A stretch of 26,343 bases of DNA from positions 1-26,343 of the forward strand of contig JAFLUQ010000014.1 of the NCBI GenBank assembly GCA_022508735.1, in the 5' to 3' direction. The notes under the pieces were generated by a model. It worked only from the letters and a program-made list of their open reading frames with translations, was not told the DNA's origin and did not search any database. Shown piece after piece: positions 14,618 through 23,478 of this stretch. Made by a program: the position numbers and the translations under genes. The DNA comes from Oscillospiraceae bacterium. GTDB taxonomy: Bacteria; Bacillota; Clostridia; UMGS1883. How positions within the stretch are numbered: position 1 is the stretch's first letter; every line of letters starts with the position of its first letter.

Positions 14618-16933
14618 TTATCTTATGATTATTACCCTTATCTTTCCGCCGCGCGTAAGAGTGTCATCACCATAAACATCGACAATAGAATTACCCAGCT
14701 TCATAGCCTCATCGGGAGAGATAAGGGAGTATTCACCCGGGGCTATGAGTCGGTAAATGTCGAAGCCCTCCGCTGCCTTGTACACTGTGTTGTCAATCCT
14801 TACGCGATCACCGCTGACAGCGGTTATACGAACTCCGGTGCCCATTTTCACCGCATCTACGTAGCCCGGGCCGATAACACTGCCGTTGCCGTCAACCGCG
14901 GTGCCAAGGCTGTTGATGCCGATGACCGGAGTGGAGAAGACTCTCCTGTCGGCAAAGACGGAGGTCTCGACGCCGTGCACGAGCACAACATAGCTGCCTG
15001 TGGTACGGCGGCGGGTGAGGTTGCCGTTTTGGTCGCGGACGAGCTCAGTGTCAGTTTCGGCTATGACGCCGTACTCGTAGTCGGATTTGATAACGTTCTG
15101 AAGGTAAATCAGTGAAACGTCGTTCATCGCACCTGAAAATTCCACATGAATAACCTGATCCTTGCTGAGATTAGTGCCCTCAATGTCGCTAAAGCGTATC
15201 TTACGCACAACGGCCTCATCGTCCTCAGGATTGTTCAAGAGTACAAGTACGCTGCAGTCGGAAGAAAGCCAGTTATTGTTGAAGGACATGATCTCCTTGT
15301 TTATTGTCCCGGCCTGAGGGTTATAGCGCACGGCCGTCAGGCTTACAGCTCCGCTTGAGAAGCTCATCTCCATAAGACGGCCTTTAAATTTCTCATAGCT
15401 CTGGTCGGCGGTGTATTCCATTGTGGAGCCGTCAGGCAGGAACATCTTCACTGCATAGGCCTGATTGCCGTTTTCGTCCACGCGCTTGTAGGAGCTAAGC
15501 AGCACGCCAAGCCTGCGGCTGACCGACGCGGAGGTATCAACCACGTCGGCAATAGCGCCGTTTCTATCAAGAAGAAGTGTCACGTAATCGCCCAGGGCGA
15601 AAGCCCCGGCGCTCTCATTAAGCTTATTCATTGCCGCCGTGGAGGCAATCTTAAAGGTCTTGCCGCTGATAGTGACATCGGTCACGTTGCTCTTGATCGG
15701 TTCGGCTTTTTCATAAATTCCGCTGACCTTGTCGCTATAGGCATAGACCGTATTAGTATTTTCATCATAGTACACAACGTCGTAGACAGCTATATCGCTG
15801 AGTTCCGCCGTCACACCGCCGCGGATGACTGTTGGGCTGGAGGGTATATTAAACAGATCATACACCTGCGCGCTGCCGCTGATGATCGTTACCGGTCCCT
15901 GCATGGTGTAGCTATTAAGCACAGCGCTCTTGAAGGCGCCGTTTTCGTCGTAAAAAAGCCGCATTCTGCTGCCGGAGGTCATTTCTGAAACAAGAGCCCC
16001 GGCTGTGGACTTTTCGCCGTCAGAGAACACCGTGCCGCTGTAAGGAAGGCTGACAGAGCCTCCGCTGTAGCTCACGTCCACAGTGCGGCGTTCGATATTG
16101 TTGAGAGCGGAGGAAATAACTATTTCATCCCCATCGCTTCCATCGCTTTGGAACATGATAAGCTCTTTATCCTTATTTACAAGCATCCGTCCCGTCTTAC
16201 CGAAATTGTCGCTGACACCGACAGCACCGCGGGGGATCTTGAAGCTGCCCTCGCTGGTCTCGGCGAGCGAGGCATCGCTCCGGTTAAGTCCATATAGCAG
16301 AGCATCGTCATAAACGGTCACGCCGGTGCAGGTCACGAGCCGGTTCTCCTGCCCGTTCATCTCGGTAAAGAGAGCGTTATTTACTATGACAGCCAGATCT
16401 CCGCGTGTAACGAGGTCTCCTGCCGAAAGGCTCACACCTTTATTTAAGCCAAGCGCCTCCGCCTTATTTATATAGTCAGTAGGCCAATGAAAACCTATGA
16501 TTTCATCTGTATAGCCCATGCAGCGCATGAGCACCGTTACGGTCTGGGCATAGGTTATGTAGCTGGCGGCGGCGAAGCTGCCGTCAGGGTATCCGGCTAT
16601 AATGCCGTTCTCAGCCACATAGCTGATATAGCCTCTGGCCCAGCTATGTGGGTCCACATCGGTAAACGCCGTGGACGAAAGGCTTGCTGCGGCCTTATCC
16701 TGCTGGCCGAGAATGCAGACCGCTATTTTGGCGAACTGCTCTCTCGTCACATAGTCGTAGGGGCGGTAAGTGCCGTCCCCCATTCCGTCCAATATACCTA
16801 CCACGCTCAAAACCTCGGCCGCGTCAGCTAATGGACCGGTCACATCGGTGAACGTTGCTGCCGAAGCCGGAACGGCCGCACAGGCCAGCACAATGGACGC
16901 CGACAGCACGGCGGAAATTAATTTCTTTATCAT
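14618..16933 (-). CDS. SLH-domain surface protein
   Basis: A 771-residue secreted protein. A signal peptide spans about 1-25 (cleavage near PASA-ATF). Three S-layer homology domains follow: about 27-75 (FTDVTGPLADAAEVL, YRPYDYVTREQFAKI), 88-138 (FTDVDPHSWARGYISY, YPDGSF) and a more divergent one at about 149-190. SLH domains bind pyruvylated secondary wall polymer. The remaining roughly 580 residues look beta-rich and are not recognised, possibly several small barrel-like repeats exposed on the cell. Start chosen at ATG 16931-16933, 10 nt after AGGAG; an earlier GTG is too close to that site. Lies 42 bp before the P-type ATPase homologue and 86 bp after the permease, all on one strand. Confidence 0.85.
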   Translation of the reverse strand: MIKKLISAVLSASIVLACAAVPASAATFTDVTGPLADAAEVLSVVGILDGMGDGTYRPYDYVTREQFAKIAVCILGQQDKAAASLSSTAFTDVDPHSWARGYISYVAENGIIAGYPDGSFAAASYITYAQTVTVLMRCMGYTDEIIGFHWPTDYINKAEALGLNKGVSLSAGDLVTRGDLAVIVNNALFTEMNGQENRLVTCTGVTVYDDALLYGLNRSDASLAETSEGSFKIPRGAVGVSDNFGKTGRMLVNKDKELIMFQSDGSDGDEIVISSALNNIERRTVDVSYSGGSVSLPYSGTVFSDGEKSTAGALVSEMTSGSRMRLFYDENGAFKSAVLNSYTMQGPVTIISGSAQVYDLFNIPSSPTVIRGGVTAELSDIAVYDVVYYDENTNTVYAYSDKVSGIYEKAEPIKSNVTDVTISGKTFKIASTAAMNKLNESAGAFALGDYVTLLLDRNGAIADVVDTSASVSRRLGVLLSSYKRVDENGNQAYAVKMFLPDGSTMEYTADQSYEKFKGRLMEMSFSSGAVSLTAVRYNPQAGTINKEIMSFNNNWLSSDCSVLVLLNNPEDDEAVVRKIRFSDIEGTNLSKDQVIHVEFSGAMNDVSLIYLQNVIKSDYEYGVIAETDTELVRDQNGNLTRRRTTGSYVVLVHGVETSVFADRRVFSTPVIGINSLGTAVDGNGSVIGPGYVDAVKMGTGVRITAVSGDRVRIDNTVYKAAEGFDIYRLIAPGEYSLISPDEAMKLGNSIVDVYGDDTLTRGGKIRVIIIR

Positions 16934-17019
16934 CGAGTTCACACTCCTATTTGTTCCTGTGGAAAAAGCTAAACCGCACGGGGGATTTTCAAGTGGAACC
17001 GTCCGGGGCCACCTTTGAC

Positions 17020-18210
17020 TTATTCAAACCTTAACGCGTCAATAGGTCTCATTCTGGCTGCCTTGAAAGCCGGATAAAAGCCGAAGAAAATACCCACTAT
17101 TGCCGAAAAGCCAAAAGATGCCATAATTACCGGCAGCTGATCAACAATTGGCACTGAGTCGTAGCCTATAGCCATTGTGGCGAATTCGCTGCCAACGATC
17201 CCCAGCGCTATACCTATGCAGCCGCCGATGCAGCTGATGACCGCAGATTCAATGAGGAACTGTGTGAGTATAGTTCTCATCTTTGCGCCTACCGCCTTCC
17301 TTATACCGATCTCGCGGGTGCGCTCTGTCACGGTCACAAGCATGATATTCATAATGCCTATACCGCCTACCAGCAGAGATATTCCGGCTATGGCGGCAGC
17401 CAGCAGCGACATTGAGTTTATCTCCTCGTTGAGCTGCTGCATATCCTCGGCCTGATTATATACCCAGACCGCATTATCCGTCTGATAAACCTTGGAAAAG
17501 AGAGCTTTAACAAGATTGACCGCCTCCGAAGATTTTTTAGGGTCGGTCGTTCCCACATAATACTCGTCTATGCGGTTATTCTTCAAAAGCCGCTGAGCGC
17601 GCGTGTAGGGTATTATTATTCTGGCATCATCGCCCCACTCGCTGAGTTCTTCTCTCTTCTGTTCAAGAAGACCCACGACCGTGAACACCTCACCTGAAAT
17701 TCGTATCTGCTGACCTACGGGGTTTCGGTTTCCAAAGAGCTTCTGGCGCACGTACTCGCCGATCACAGCCACGTTGCCTCTGTTTTTCACGTCATTATCG
17801 GTAAAAAAATCGCCGTTCGCAAGGGAATTGCCCTTCATAAGGCCATATCCCGGAGTTGTGCCGTATATCCGACCGTTCATGTTACGGTTCTCGTTCTTTA
17901 TGGTAGCGTTGCCCTGAACAAGCGGAGAGGCAAAGGTCAGCACGTCGGGATTGTCCTTAACGACCTGCTCCACGTCCTCAGGTGTCACTCTGCGGGTAGT
18001 TGTGCTCTGGCGGTTTACATAAAGCTCAATGACATTCGGATCCATCTGATCCATCCACTCGCGCATACCCATAGCGGCGGAGGTGACAATGTTCACCATT
18101 ACGATTACCGACAGCACGCCGATTATGATTCCCAGCATAGTAAGCAGTGAGCGAACTTTATTTGACGCTATGCTCTGTAAAGCCATTTTAAAGCTTAAGA
18201 ATATGCCCAT
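17020..18210 (-). CDS. MacB/FtsX-type ABC transporter permease
   Basis: A 396-residue permease with a first transmembrane helix at about 21-45 (NKVRSLLTMLGIIIGVLSVI, the typical MacB start). A large extracytoplasmic MacB-PCD domain (about 50-265) follows, then three C-terminal helices with the family motif TERTREIGIRKAVGAK before the second. No ATP-binding domain is fused and no ATPase gene adjoins, although these permeases need one. Ribosome site AAGGGG, 12 bp after the HlyD-type adaptor stop, so the two genes are coupled. The pair would form an ABC export or mechanotransmission system with an ATPase from elsewhere. The cargo is unknown. Confidence 0.9.
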   Translation of the reverse strand: MGIFLSFKMALQSIASNKVRSLLTMLGIIIGVLSVIVMVNIVTSAAMGMREWMDQMDPNVIELYVNRQSTTTRRVTPEDVEQVVKDNPDVLTFASPLVQGNATIKNENRNMNGRIYGTTPGYGLMKGNSLANGDFFTDNDVKNRGNVAVIGEYVRQKLFGNRNPVGQQIRISGEVFTVVGLLEQKREELSEWGDDARIIIPYTRAQRLLKNNRIDEYYVGTTDPKKSSEAVNLVKALFSKVYQTDNAVWVYNQAEDMQQLNEEINSMSLLAAAIAGISLLVGGIGIMNIMLVTVTERTREIGIRKAVGAKMRTILTQFLIESAVISCIGGCIGIALGIVGSEFATMAIGYDSVPIVDQLPVIMASFGFSAIVGIFFGFYPAFKAARMRPIDALRFE

Positions 18211-18222
18211 TCTCAGCGCCCC

Positions 18223-20058
18223 TTACCAGTAATAATACATTTCATCCATATCGCTTGAGCTTATGCCGGAATCACGAAGTATGTCGCCCTCGTTAAGGCC
18301 GGACTTTATCTCATAGTATTCGGTATTGTGAAGTCCAACTTCTACCTGCACCTGAGTCTCGATCTCCTCGCCCTCAGCCTCACCGGGAGTTACCACCGTG
18401 GCGTAGTACATATCCCCCATCATGAATATGGCCGAAGCAGGCGCAACGATAACGTCATAGGCTGAGCCAACGTTTATCTCCGCTGTGACGTTCATTCCGC
18501 TCATAAGATTACCTATATCATCAATTGTGATCTCCACCGGATATCCCGTCACGCCGTATTCTGACTGACCTATTCTGGAAACGGAGGTGACAGTTCCGAT
18601 GAACATCTCGCCGGGAAGAGCGTCGGCGGTTACAGTCACGCTCTGGCCTTCTGCGATATTGGAAATATCCAGCTCATCTACATTTATAGTAAACACCATG
18701 GCGCTCATATCGGCCACTACCATAAGAGTGCTGTCACTGCTGTCACGGCCAAAGGTATCGCCGGCCTTATAGTGTTTTTCAAGGATCACACCGGAAACAG
18801 GCGAACGAATGATGTAATTTTCAGCGTCCTTCTTAACTACCTCGAGATTGCTCTCGGCATTTTCAACAGCTTCAACATAGCTTTCGCGTCTTATGACGGA
18901 TTCATTATACTGCTTCTGAGCGTCCTGAACGTCTTTACGCAGGGCCTCAAGCGCATTCTCGAGCTGATCCTCCAAATCCTTGTTGCGAAGCACAGCCAGC
19001 GTCTGACCCGCTCGAACTGTGTCGCCGCTCTCAACATAAAGTCTCTCGATCTGACCCATCTCCTCAACCTCGATATTCTCGGGTTCAGCGTAGGTGATAG
19101 TGCCCACAGTGGGGCATTCGATGTCGCCATTATTTGTATGTACGGTTATTGAAACCACGGTTCCTGCCGCGATGTTGAGCCCGCTATCAAGCTTAACCTT
19201 CACGTTATACATTACGGTGCCGTCGGCGCCGCTGCGAGGGGCGCTGTACTTTCTGACTACCTTGCCTCCCACATTATTCATGAGGCTTGCAATGCCTACG
19301 GTCACGCGGTCGCCCTCACTGATGCTCTGGATCTGTGATCCATTGAAGGACACCGTAACGGAAATGTCGTCATAATTTTGTATATAGCCAAGGCTGGAGC
19401 CCGCGTTCTTGCCCACTTGGGCCGTCATCCCCTCTATCACTCCTGAAATCGGAGCTTTGACAGTCAGATTGGCAATCCTGCCGCGAATATCGTCAACACG
19501 CTTCTGCCTGTCGTTTTGGACGGTTTCAATATTTTTGAGATTTTCCGCTATGGTCTCATCATAGGAGGCCAGATCACGCTGAGCAGAGCGGAGGCTGTTC
19601 TCAGCCGATTTCATCTTTGACTTGGCGTCTGTGTCTTCAAAGCGATAAAGCAGTGCACCCTCGGGCACCTCCTGCCCCTGATCGTAGTCACACTGAAGTA
19701 TAGTTCCCTCAACCAGCGGCGAAAGAGTGTATGACTCGATGGGCTGCACCGTGCCGGAACCGGTTACGCGTACATCAACACTGCCGCGCGATACCTCAGA
19801 AGTCGTCTGCACCGTTGGCCCCTCCTGCTGCTGACGGCCGCGCTTGAACATAACGAACCGGACTACGCCGAAAATAATCGCCGCAATCAAAATAAGGCGA
19901 ATGACGTTCTTAAACCACCGCCGTTTATAAAACCTCTTTTTTCTTGGCTTGATTTTTATATCCTGACCGGAAACTGTGCTCTCGGGCACAGGCTGAATTT
20001 CCTTATTCTCACCGGATACGTCGATCACCTGAGGCTTCTTTTTTCCGAACTTAAGCAT
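18223..20058 (-). CDS. Tandem-duplicated HlyD/MacA-type membrane-fusion adaptor
   Basis: A 611-residue protein, much longer than the usual 350-420. A basic cytoplasmic N-terminus of about 50 residues precedes one transmembrane helix (52-70). Two consecutive adaptor modules follow. Module 1 has a lipoyl half at 107-140, a coiled coil at about 141-195, the second lipoyl half (NLTVKAPISGVIEG, 197-210) and a barrel at about 231-308. Module 2 has a lipoyl half at 328-358, a coiled coil at 359-412, NYIIRSPVSGVILE (414-427), a barrel at 455-530 and a membrane-proximal region to about 595. The C-terminus is acidic and tyrosine-rich (DEMYYYW). ATG after GAGGTG, behind a strong promoter at 20099-20127. 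It presumably docks on the downstream permease. Confidence 0.9.
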   Translation of the reverse strand: MLKFGKKKPQVIDVSGENKEIQPVPESTVSGQDIKIKPRKKRFYKRRWFKNVIRLILIAAIIFGVVRFVMFKRGRQQQEGPTVQTTSEVSRGSVDVRVTGSGTVQPIESYTLSPLVEGTILQCDYDQGQEVPEGALLYRFEDTDAKSKMKSAENSLRSAQRDLASYDETIAENLKNIETVQNDRQKRVDDIRGRIANLTVKAPISGVIEGMTAQVGKNAGSSLGYIQNYDDISVTVSFNGSQIQSISEGDRVTVGIASLMNNVGGKVVRKYSAPRSGADGTVMYNVKVKLDSGLNIAAGTVVSITVHTNNGDIECPTVGTITYAEPENIEVEEMGQIERLYVESGDTVRAGQTLAVLRNKDLEDQLENALEALRKDVQDAQKQYNESVIRRESYVEAVENAESNLEVVKKDAENYIIRSPVSGVILEKHYKAGDTFGRDSSDSTLMVVADMSAMVFTINVDELDISNIAEGQSVTVTADALPGEMFIGTVTSVSRIGQSEYGVTGYPVEITIDDIGNLMSGMNVTAEINVGSAYDVIVAPASAIFMMGDMYYATVVTPGEAEGEEIETQVQVEVGLHNTEYYEIKSGLNEGDILRDSGISSSDMDEMYYYW

Positions 20059-20098
20059 GTGTACAGCACCTCACAAAAGACAAACATTCACAACTTTA

Positions 20099-20127
20099 AT
20101 TATACACCGTACAGCTCTGTTTGTAAA
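20099..20127 (-). promoter_or_regulatory. Sigma-A promoter for the adaptor-permease operon
   Basis: On the minus strand TTTACA (20122-20127) and a perfect TATAAT (20099-20104) are 17 bp apart. The start site would lie about 35 nt before the adaptor ATG. Confidence 0.8.
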
Positions 20128-20149
20128 GAAAAAAATTATTAAATATTTA
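20121..20149 (+). promoter_or_regulatory. Candidate divergent promoter for htrA
   Basis: TTGTAA (20121-20126) and TATTTA (20144-20149), 17 bp apart. Its -35 hexamer overlaps that of the opposite promoter, so the two would share RNA polymerase contacts. The predicted leader before htrA is about 80 nt. Confidence 0.5.
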
Positions 20150-20160
20150 TTAACCAAAAA

Positions 20161-20180
20161 TGAAATTAATTGTAATTTCA
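20161..20180. promoter_or_regulatory. Perfect palindrome in the htrA leader (possible operator)
   Basis: TGAAATTA and TAATTTCA form an 8-bp perfect inverted repeat with a 4-bp centre, just downstream of the predicted htrA start site. The position suits a repressor operator or a leader hairpin; no specific regulator is recognised. The region is AT-rich, which raises the chance of a random palindrome. Confidence 0.4.
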
Positions 20181-20236
20181 TCGGAATAAAATGGTCCTCA
20201 AAAGCCAAACATAATCACAAATGGGGGTATCATATT

Positions 20237-21355
20237 ATGAACAAATTTATGAAGTTTATGTTCTGGGCCGTGTTTTCTTTTGGTCTGGTGTCGGCAGTGG
20301 GAATAACCGCCGGAGGACTGTTTATCACCTTTGCCGGGCGTCCGGCCGAGGAGGAACCGGCTCCCGTTGTTACGGCAGCCGGACTCAGCGATATTCCACC
20401 CATTGAACCGGAGGCGGATAAAGCGCCCACGCTTTCAGATGTGATCGAAGCCGCTCTGCCGTCGGTAGTAGGAGTATCCTCCTCAGGCCCGTCTGACGCA
20501 TCCGACAGCACCTACTATATGGGCAGTGGTGTTATCGCAACTGAGGACGGCTATATAATCACAAATCAACATGTCATAGGCACCGGCAGCGGGCGCATAG
20601 CTGTCACTTTGATGAGCGGCAGCACCCGCGAAGCCCGGGAGATATGGAGCGATAACGCACTTGATCTGGCTGTCATAAAGATAGAGGGCGAACGCTACTC
20701 TCCGGCCGTACTTGGCGACGCGGAGGCTCTGCGCGTTGGAGACAGCGTGATAGCCATAGGCAATCCTCTGAGCATGCAATTTGAAAGGACTGTCACCGCC
20801 GGGATCATCAGCGCCCTGAACCGCACCATAACCGTGGACAGCAGCGGAATAATGGAAGACCTTATCCAAACCGATGCCTCCATAAATCCGGGCAACAGCG
20901 GCGGACCTCTGATAAACTCCGCCGGAGAGGTGATAGGTATAAACACAATAAAGGTCTCAAGCGCTGAGGGCATGGGCTTTGCCGTGCCCATAAACCTTTG
21001 CGTGCCCGTTATAGAACGAATACGTCGGAGCGGAGAGTTTCGCACTCCCTACCTCGGCCTTTACGCCCACACAGCTGAAGCCGCCAGATACCTCGGAACA
21101 GGCTCGGGCTTCAGCCGCGGCCTGTACGTGGCGAGGTTAGATTCGGGTGGTCCGGCGTTTGAAGCCGGTCTCAGGTACGGAGACATAATAATGTACGCCG
21201 ATGGCAGTGAGGTCAATACTATGCTGGCACTTAGACGGCAGCTTTTTGCTCATCAACCCGGCGAAAGCATAAGGATATCATATATGCGTGACGGTACTCT
21301 CCGGGAAGCGGCTGTAACGCTTGCAGCGGCAAGTTCGGCCATAGACGTGAGGTAA
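20237..21355 (+). CDS. htrA: HtrA/DegP-type membrane-anchored serine protease with PDZ domain
   Basis: A 372-residue protein. One N-terminal transmembrane helix (about 8-32) is followed by a proline-rich linker, a trypsin-like domain with the triad H112 (TNQHVI), D143 (NALDLAVIKIE) and S221 (NPGNSGGPL), and a C-terminal PDZ domain from about 270 (YLGLYAHTAEAAR, GPAFEAGLRYGDIIMYADG). All catalytic residues are present. It degrades or refolds misfolded extracytoplasmic proteins. Start chosen at ATG 20237, preceded by a GGGGGT site; upstream in-frame ATGs lie in the promoter region and would hide the anchor. Divergent from the export operon, which may point to a joint envelope-stress response. 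Confidence 0.93.
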   Translation: MNKFMKFMFWAVFSFGLVSAVGITAGGLFITFAGRPAEEEPAPVVTAAGLSDIPPIEPEADKAPTLSDVIEAALPSVVGVSSSGPSDASDSTYYMGSGVIATEDGYIITNQHVIGTGSGRIAVTLMSGSTREAREIWSDNALDLAVIKIEGERYSPAVLGDAEALRVGDSVIAIGNPLSMQFERTVTAGIISALNRTITVDSSGIMEDLIQTDASINPGNSGGPLINSAGEVIGINTIKVSSAEGMGFAVPINLCVPVIERIRRSGEFRTPYLGLYAHTAEAARYLGTGSGFSRGLYVARLDSGGPAFEAGLRYGDIIMYADGSEVNTMLALRRQLFAHQPGESIRISYMRDGTLREAAVTLAAASSAIDVR

Positions 21356-21370
21356 CCCTATATTAAAAGA

Positions 21371-21389
21371 TTGTTAAAATCGTTGACAA
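21371..21389. promoter_or_regulatory. Rex-operator-like inverted repeat
   Basis: TTGTTAA (21371-21377) and TTGACAA (21383-21389) are separated by 5 bp. The established clostridial Rex site is TTGTTAA-N4-TTAACAA, so this differs by one base in the right half and one base in spacing. It overlaps the -35 hexamer of the rex promoter, the expected place for autorepression. Confidence 0.5.
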
Positions 21390-21411
21390 TTTTTCCAAAA
21401 TGTAATAAAAT
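21383..21411 (+). promoter_or_regulatory. Sigma-A promoter for the rex operon
   Basis: A perfect TTGACA (21383-21388) and TAAAAT (21406-21411) are 17 bp apart. The predicted start lies about 25 nt before the rex start codon. Confidence 0.82.
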
Positions 21412-21442
21412 ATGGAAAATATGTTTTTTACAGGTGATAATG

Positions 21443-22063
21443 ATGCAGAAAAATGTTCCGGAGGTGGTCGCAAGGCGACTGCCGAGGTATTACAGATATT
21501 TAGGCGAACTGCTGGAAAAAAACATCATGCAGATATCATCGAACGCCCTGAGCCGCAAAATGAATGTCACAGCCTCACAGATACGTCAGGATCTTAACTG
21601 CTTCGGCGGCTTCGGGCATCAGGGCTATGGCTACGATGTTAAAGAGCTGCACAGCTTTATAGGCGAAATTCTCGGATTGGGAAATCACTACCACATGATC
21701 ATAATAGGCGCCGGCAACGTGGGGCGAGCGGTGGCCAATTATCCGGGCTTTAAGCGCCGCGGCTTTGTTATAGAGGCAATTTTCGATGTAAAGCACGAAC
21801 TGCTCGGCACCGAAATCAACGGAATCCCCGTTCTTGATTCAGCCGGGCTTGCAGATTACTGCCGCGAACATCACCCCCATATCGCCGCTATAGCCACTCC
21901 TAAAACCGCCGCTCCCGACCTGGTAAAGACACTTGAGGAGAGCGGAATAAAGGGAATATGGAATTTCTCTCACGTGGACTTCGAGTGCAGCATTCCGGTT
22001 GAGAGCGTTCATATGTCTGACAGCCTTATGACACTGAGCTATCGGATAACTCAGGAGGACTGA
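21443..22063 (+). CDS. rex: Redox-sensing transcriptional repressor Rex
   Basis: A 206-residue protein with an N-terminal winged-helix domain (VPEVVARRLPRYYRYL at 5-20; the recognition region ISSNALSRKMNVTASQIRQD at 31-50) and a Rossmann domain with G-A-G-N-V-G at 89-94. Rex binds DNA when NADH is low and releases it when NADH rises, controlling fermentation and respiration genes. Two adjacent ATGs follow AGGTGATA; the second (21443) has the better spacing and was chosen. Behind its own promoter with a Rex-like site. Three base pairs before the LRR gene, whose ribosome site AGGAGG lies within the end of rex. Confidence 0.95.
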   Translation: MQKNVPEVVARRLPRYYRYLGELLEKNIMQISSNALSRKMNVTASQIRQDLNCFGGFGHQGYGYDVKELHSFIGEILGLGNHYHMIIIGAGNVGRAVANYPGFKRRGFVIEAIFDVKHELLGTEINGIPVLDSAGLADYCREHHPHIAAIATPKTAAPDLVKTLEESGIKGIWNFSHVDFECSIPVESVHMSDSLMTLSYRITQED

Positions 22064-22066
22064 TTT

Positions 22067-23467
22067 ATGAAAAGACTGATCATAATATTGATCTCCGCAT
22101 TGCTTGCGTTTCCTACCGGAGTTTTCGCGGCGGATAGAATTCCCGTCTACCGTGTTGACGATGCTCTGCTCTTCTTTAACAAAAATACCGGAGAAATAAC
22201 CGGCTTTGCAGGTGAACCGGGTTGGCTCACCATTCCCGCCTACATATCGGGCAGCAGGGTAACCTCCATAGGACAAGGTGCCTTTGCAGACTGCCAGAGC
22301 CTTCGCAAAATCGTCATAGAGAACGGACTTACGACCATAGGTGAAAGAGCCTTTTACGGCTGCCGCGGTCTTCTTGAAGTGCAGCTTCCCGCATCGGTCA
22401 GTTCTCTTGGAGCATCGGCATTTGGCAGCTGCGGCTCTCTTGGCAGGATAACCTTTAACGGCCCTGTGGAAAATATTGCTATTGACGCCTTTGACGGCAC
22501 TCCATGGCTGCTCGGAGGCAGCGAAGACTTTGTTATCGCCGGAAAGACCCTTCTTCTGCGCTATAACGGCTCATCTCCCGATGTCTTCGTACCAAAAGGT
22601 GTGACAAAGATCGCCCCATATGCCTTTGCTCAGAATCCATACATAGAGCGTGTGACCCTGCCGGAAGGGCTGCGCGAGATCGGAGATAACGCCTTTGTGC
22701 ACTGCTATAGTCTCGAAAGCATTGACTTTCCTCAAAGTCTGAGCTTCGTTGGGCTTGGAGCCTTTGACGATACAATCTGGCTCCGTAGCTGCACTGAGGA
22801 TTTTGTGATTGTGAACGGGTTGCTTATAGGCTATAACGGCAGCGAAAGCTGTGTAAGCATACCTGAGGGCGTGACGTCTGTCGGCAGCGGCGTGTTCATG
22901 TCTGACGACAGGGTGCTGGCAGTGTATCTACCGGAAACAGTAAGAAGCGTAAACGAGGGCGCCTTCGGCTCATCACACTCCCTGGCGGCAGTAATCATTC
23001 CCGATAGCGTGTACTTTATCGACGACTACGCCTTTACCGGCTCACCGTACGTAACGCTCTACGGCTCCGCCGGTTCATATATTGAAAACTATGCCGAACG
23101 CAACGGTCTGAACTTTTCGACTCAAATAACCGTTGATGTGAACGGTCACGGGCTCTACTTTGATGCCCCACCCGTGATAATTGACGGTTCAGCATATGTT
23201 CCAATGCGTGCCATCCTTGAGAAAATGGGGCTTTCCGTATACTGGAACTCTCCGGCACAGGAGGTTACAGTCAGCAGCGAAAGCACCCTCGTGACTGCCA
23301 CGGTCGGCAGCACCGCAGTAACTGTTAACGGCGAAGAACGCACTATAAACGCGCCCCCTATATTTTTCTGCGAGCGGGTCATGCTGCCGGTGCGTGATTT
23401 TGCTGAGATTTTCGGTTTTGACGTCAGTTGGGACGATCAGCTGCGGCGTGTGATCATCAACTCTTAG
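22067..23467 (+). CDS. Secreted BspA-type leucine-rich-repeat protein with copper-amine-oxidase N-like domain
   Basis: A 466-residue exported protein. A signal peptide spans about 1-21 (MKRLIIILISALLAFPTGVFA). From about 30 to 340 there are LRR_5 (TpLRR/BspA) repeats of about 23 residues with the pattern x-I-G-x-x-A-F-x-x-C-x-S-L, for example TSIGQGAFADCQSL at 66-79 and TTIGERAFYGCRGL at 89-102. Two longer inserts share a G-[TL]-x-W-L/D-F-V-I segment. The last 113 residues (354-466) form the Cu_amine_oxidN1 domain (GSAYVPMRAILEKMG; VMLPVRDFAEIFG), a surface beta module that does not itself bind copper in such proteins. Probably an adhesin or wall-associated protein. Co-transcribed with rex and cls. 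Confidence 0.9.
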   Translation: MKRLIIILISALLAFPTGVFAADRIPVYRVDDALLFFNKNTGEITGFAGEPGWLTIPAYISGSRVTSIGQGAFADCQSLRKIVIENGLTTIGERAFYGCRGLLEVQLPASVSSLGASAFGSCGSLGRITFNGPVENIAIDAFDGTPWLLGGSEDFVIAGKTLLLRYNGSSPDVFVPKGVTKIAPYAFAQNPYIERVTLPEGLREIGDNAFVHCYSLESIDFPQSLSFVGLGAFDDTIWLRSCTEDFVIVNGLLIGYNGSESCVSIPEGVTSVGSGVFMSDDRVLAVYLPETVRSVNEGAFGSSHSLAAVIIPDSVYFIDDYAFTGSPYVTLYGSAGSYIENYAERNGLNFSTQITVDVNGHGLYFDAPPVIIDGSAYVPMRAILEKMGLSVYWNSPAQEVTVSSESTLVTATVGSTAVTVNGEERTINAPPIFFCERVMLPVRDFAEIFGFDVSWDDQLRRVIINS

Positions 23468-23478
23468 GGGTGACTCTC

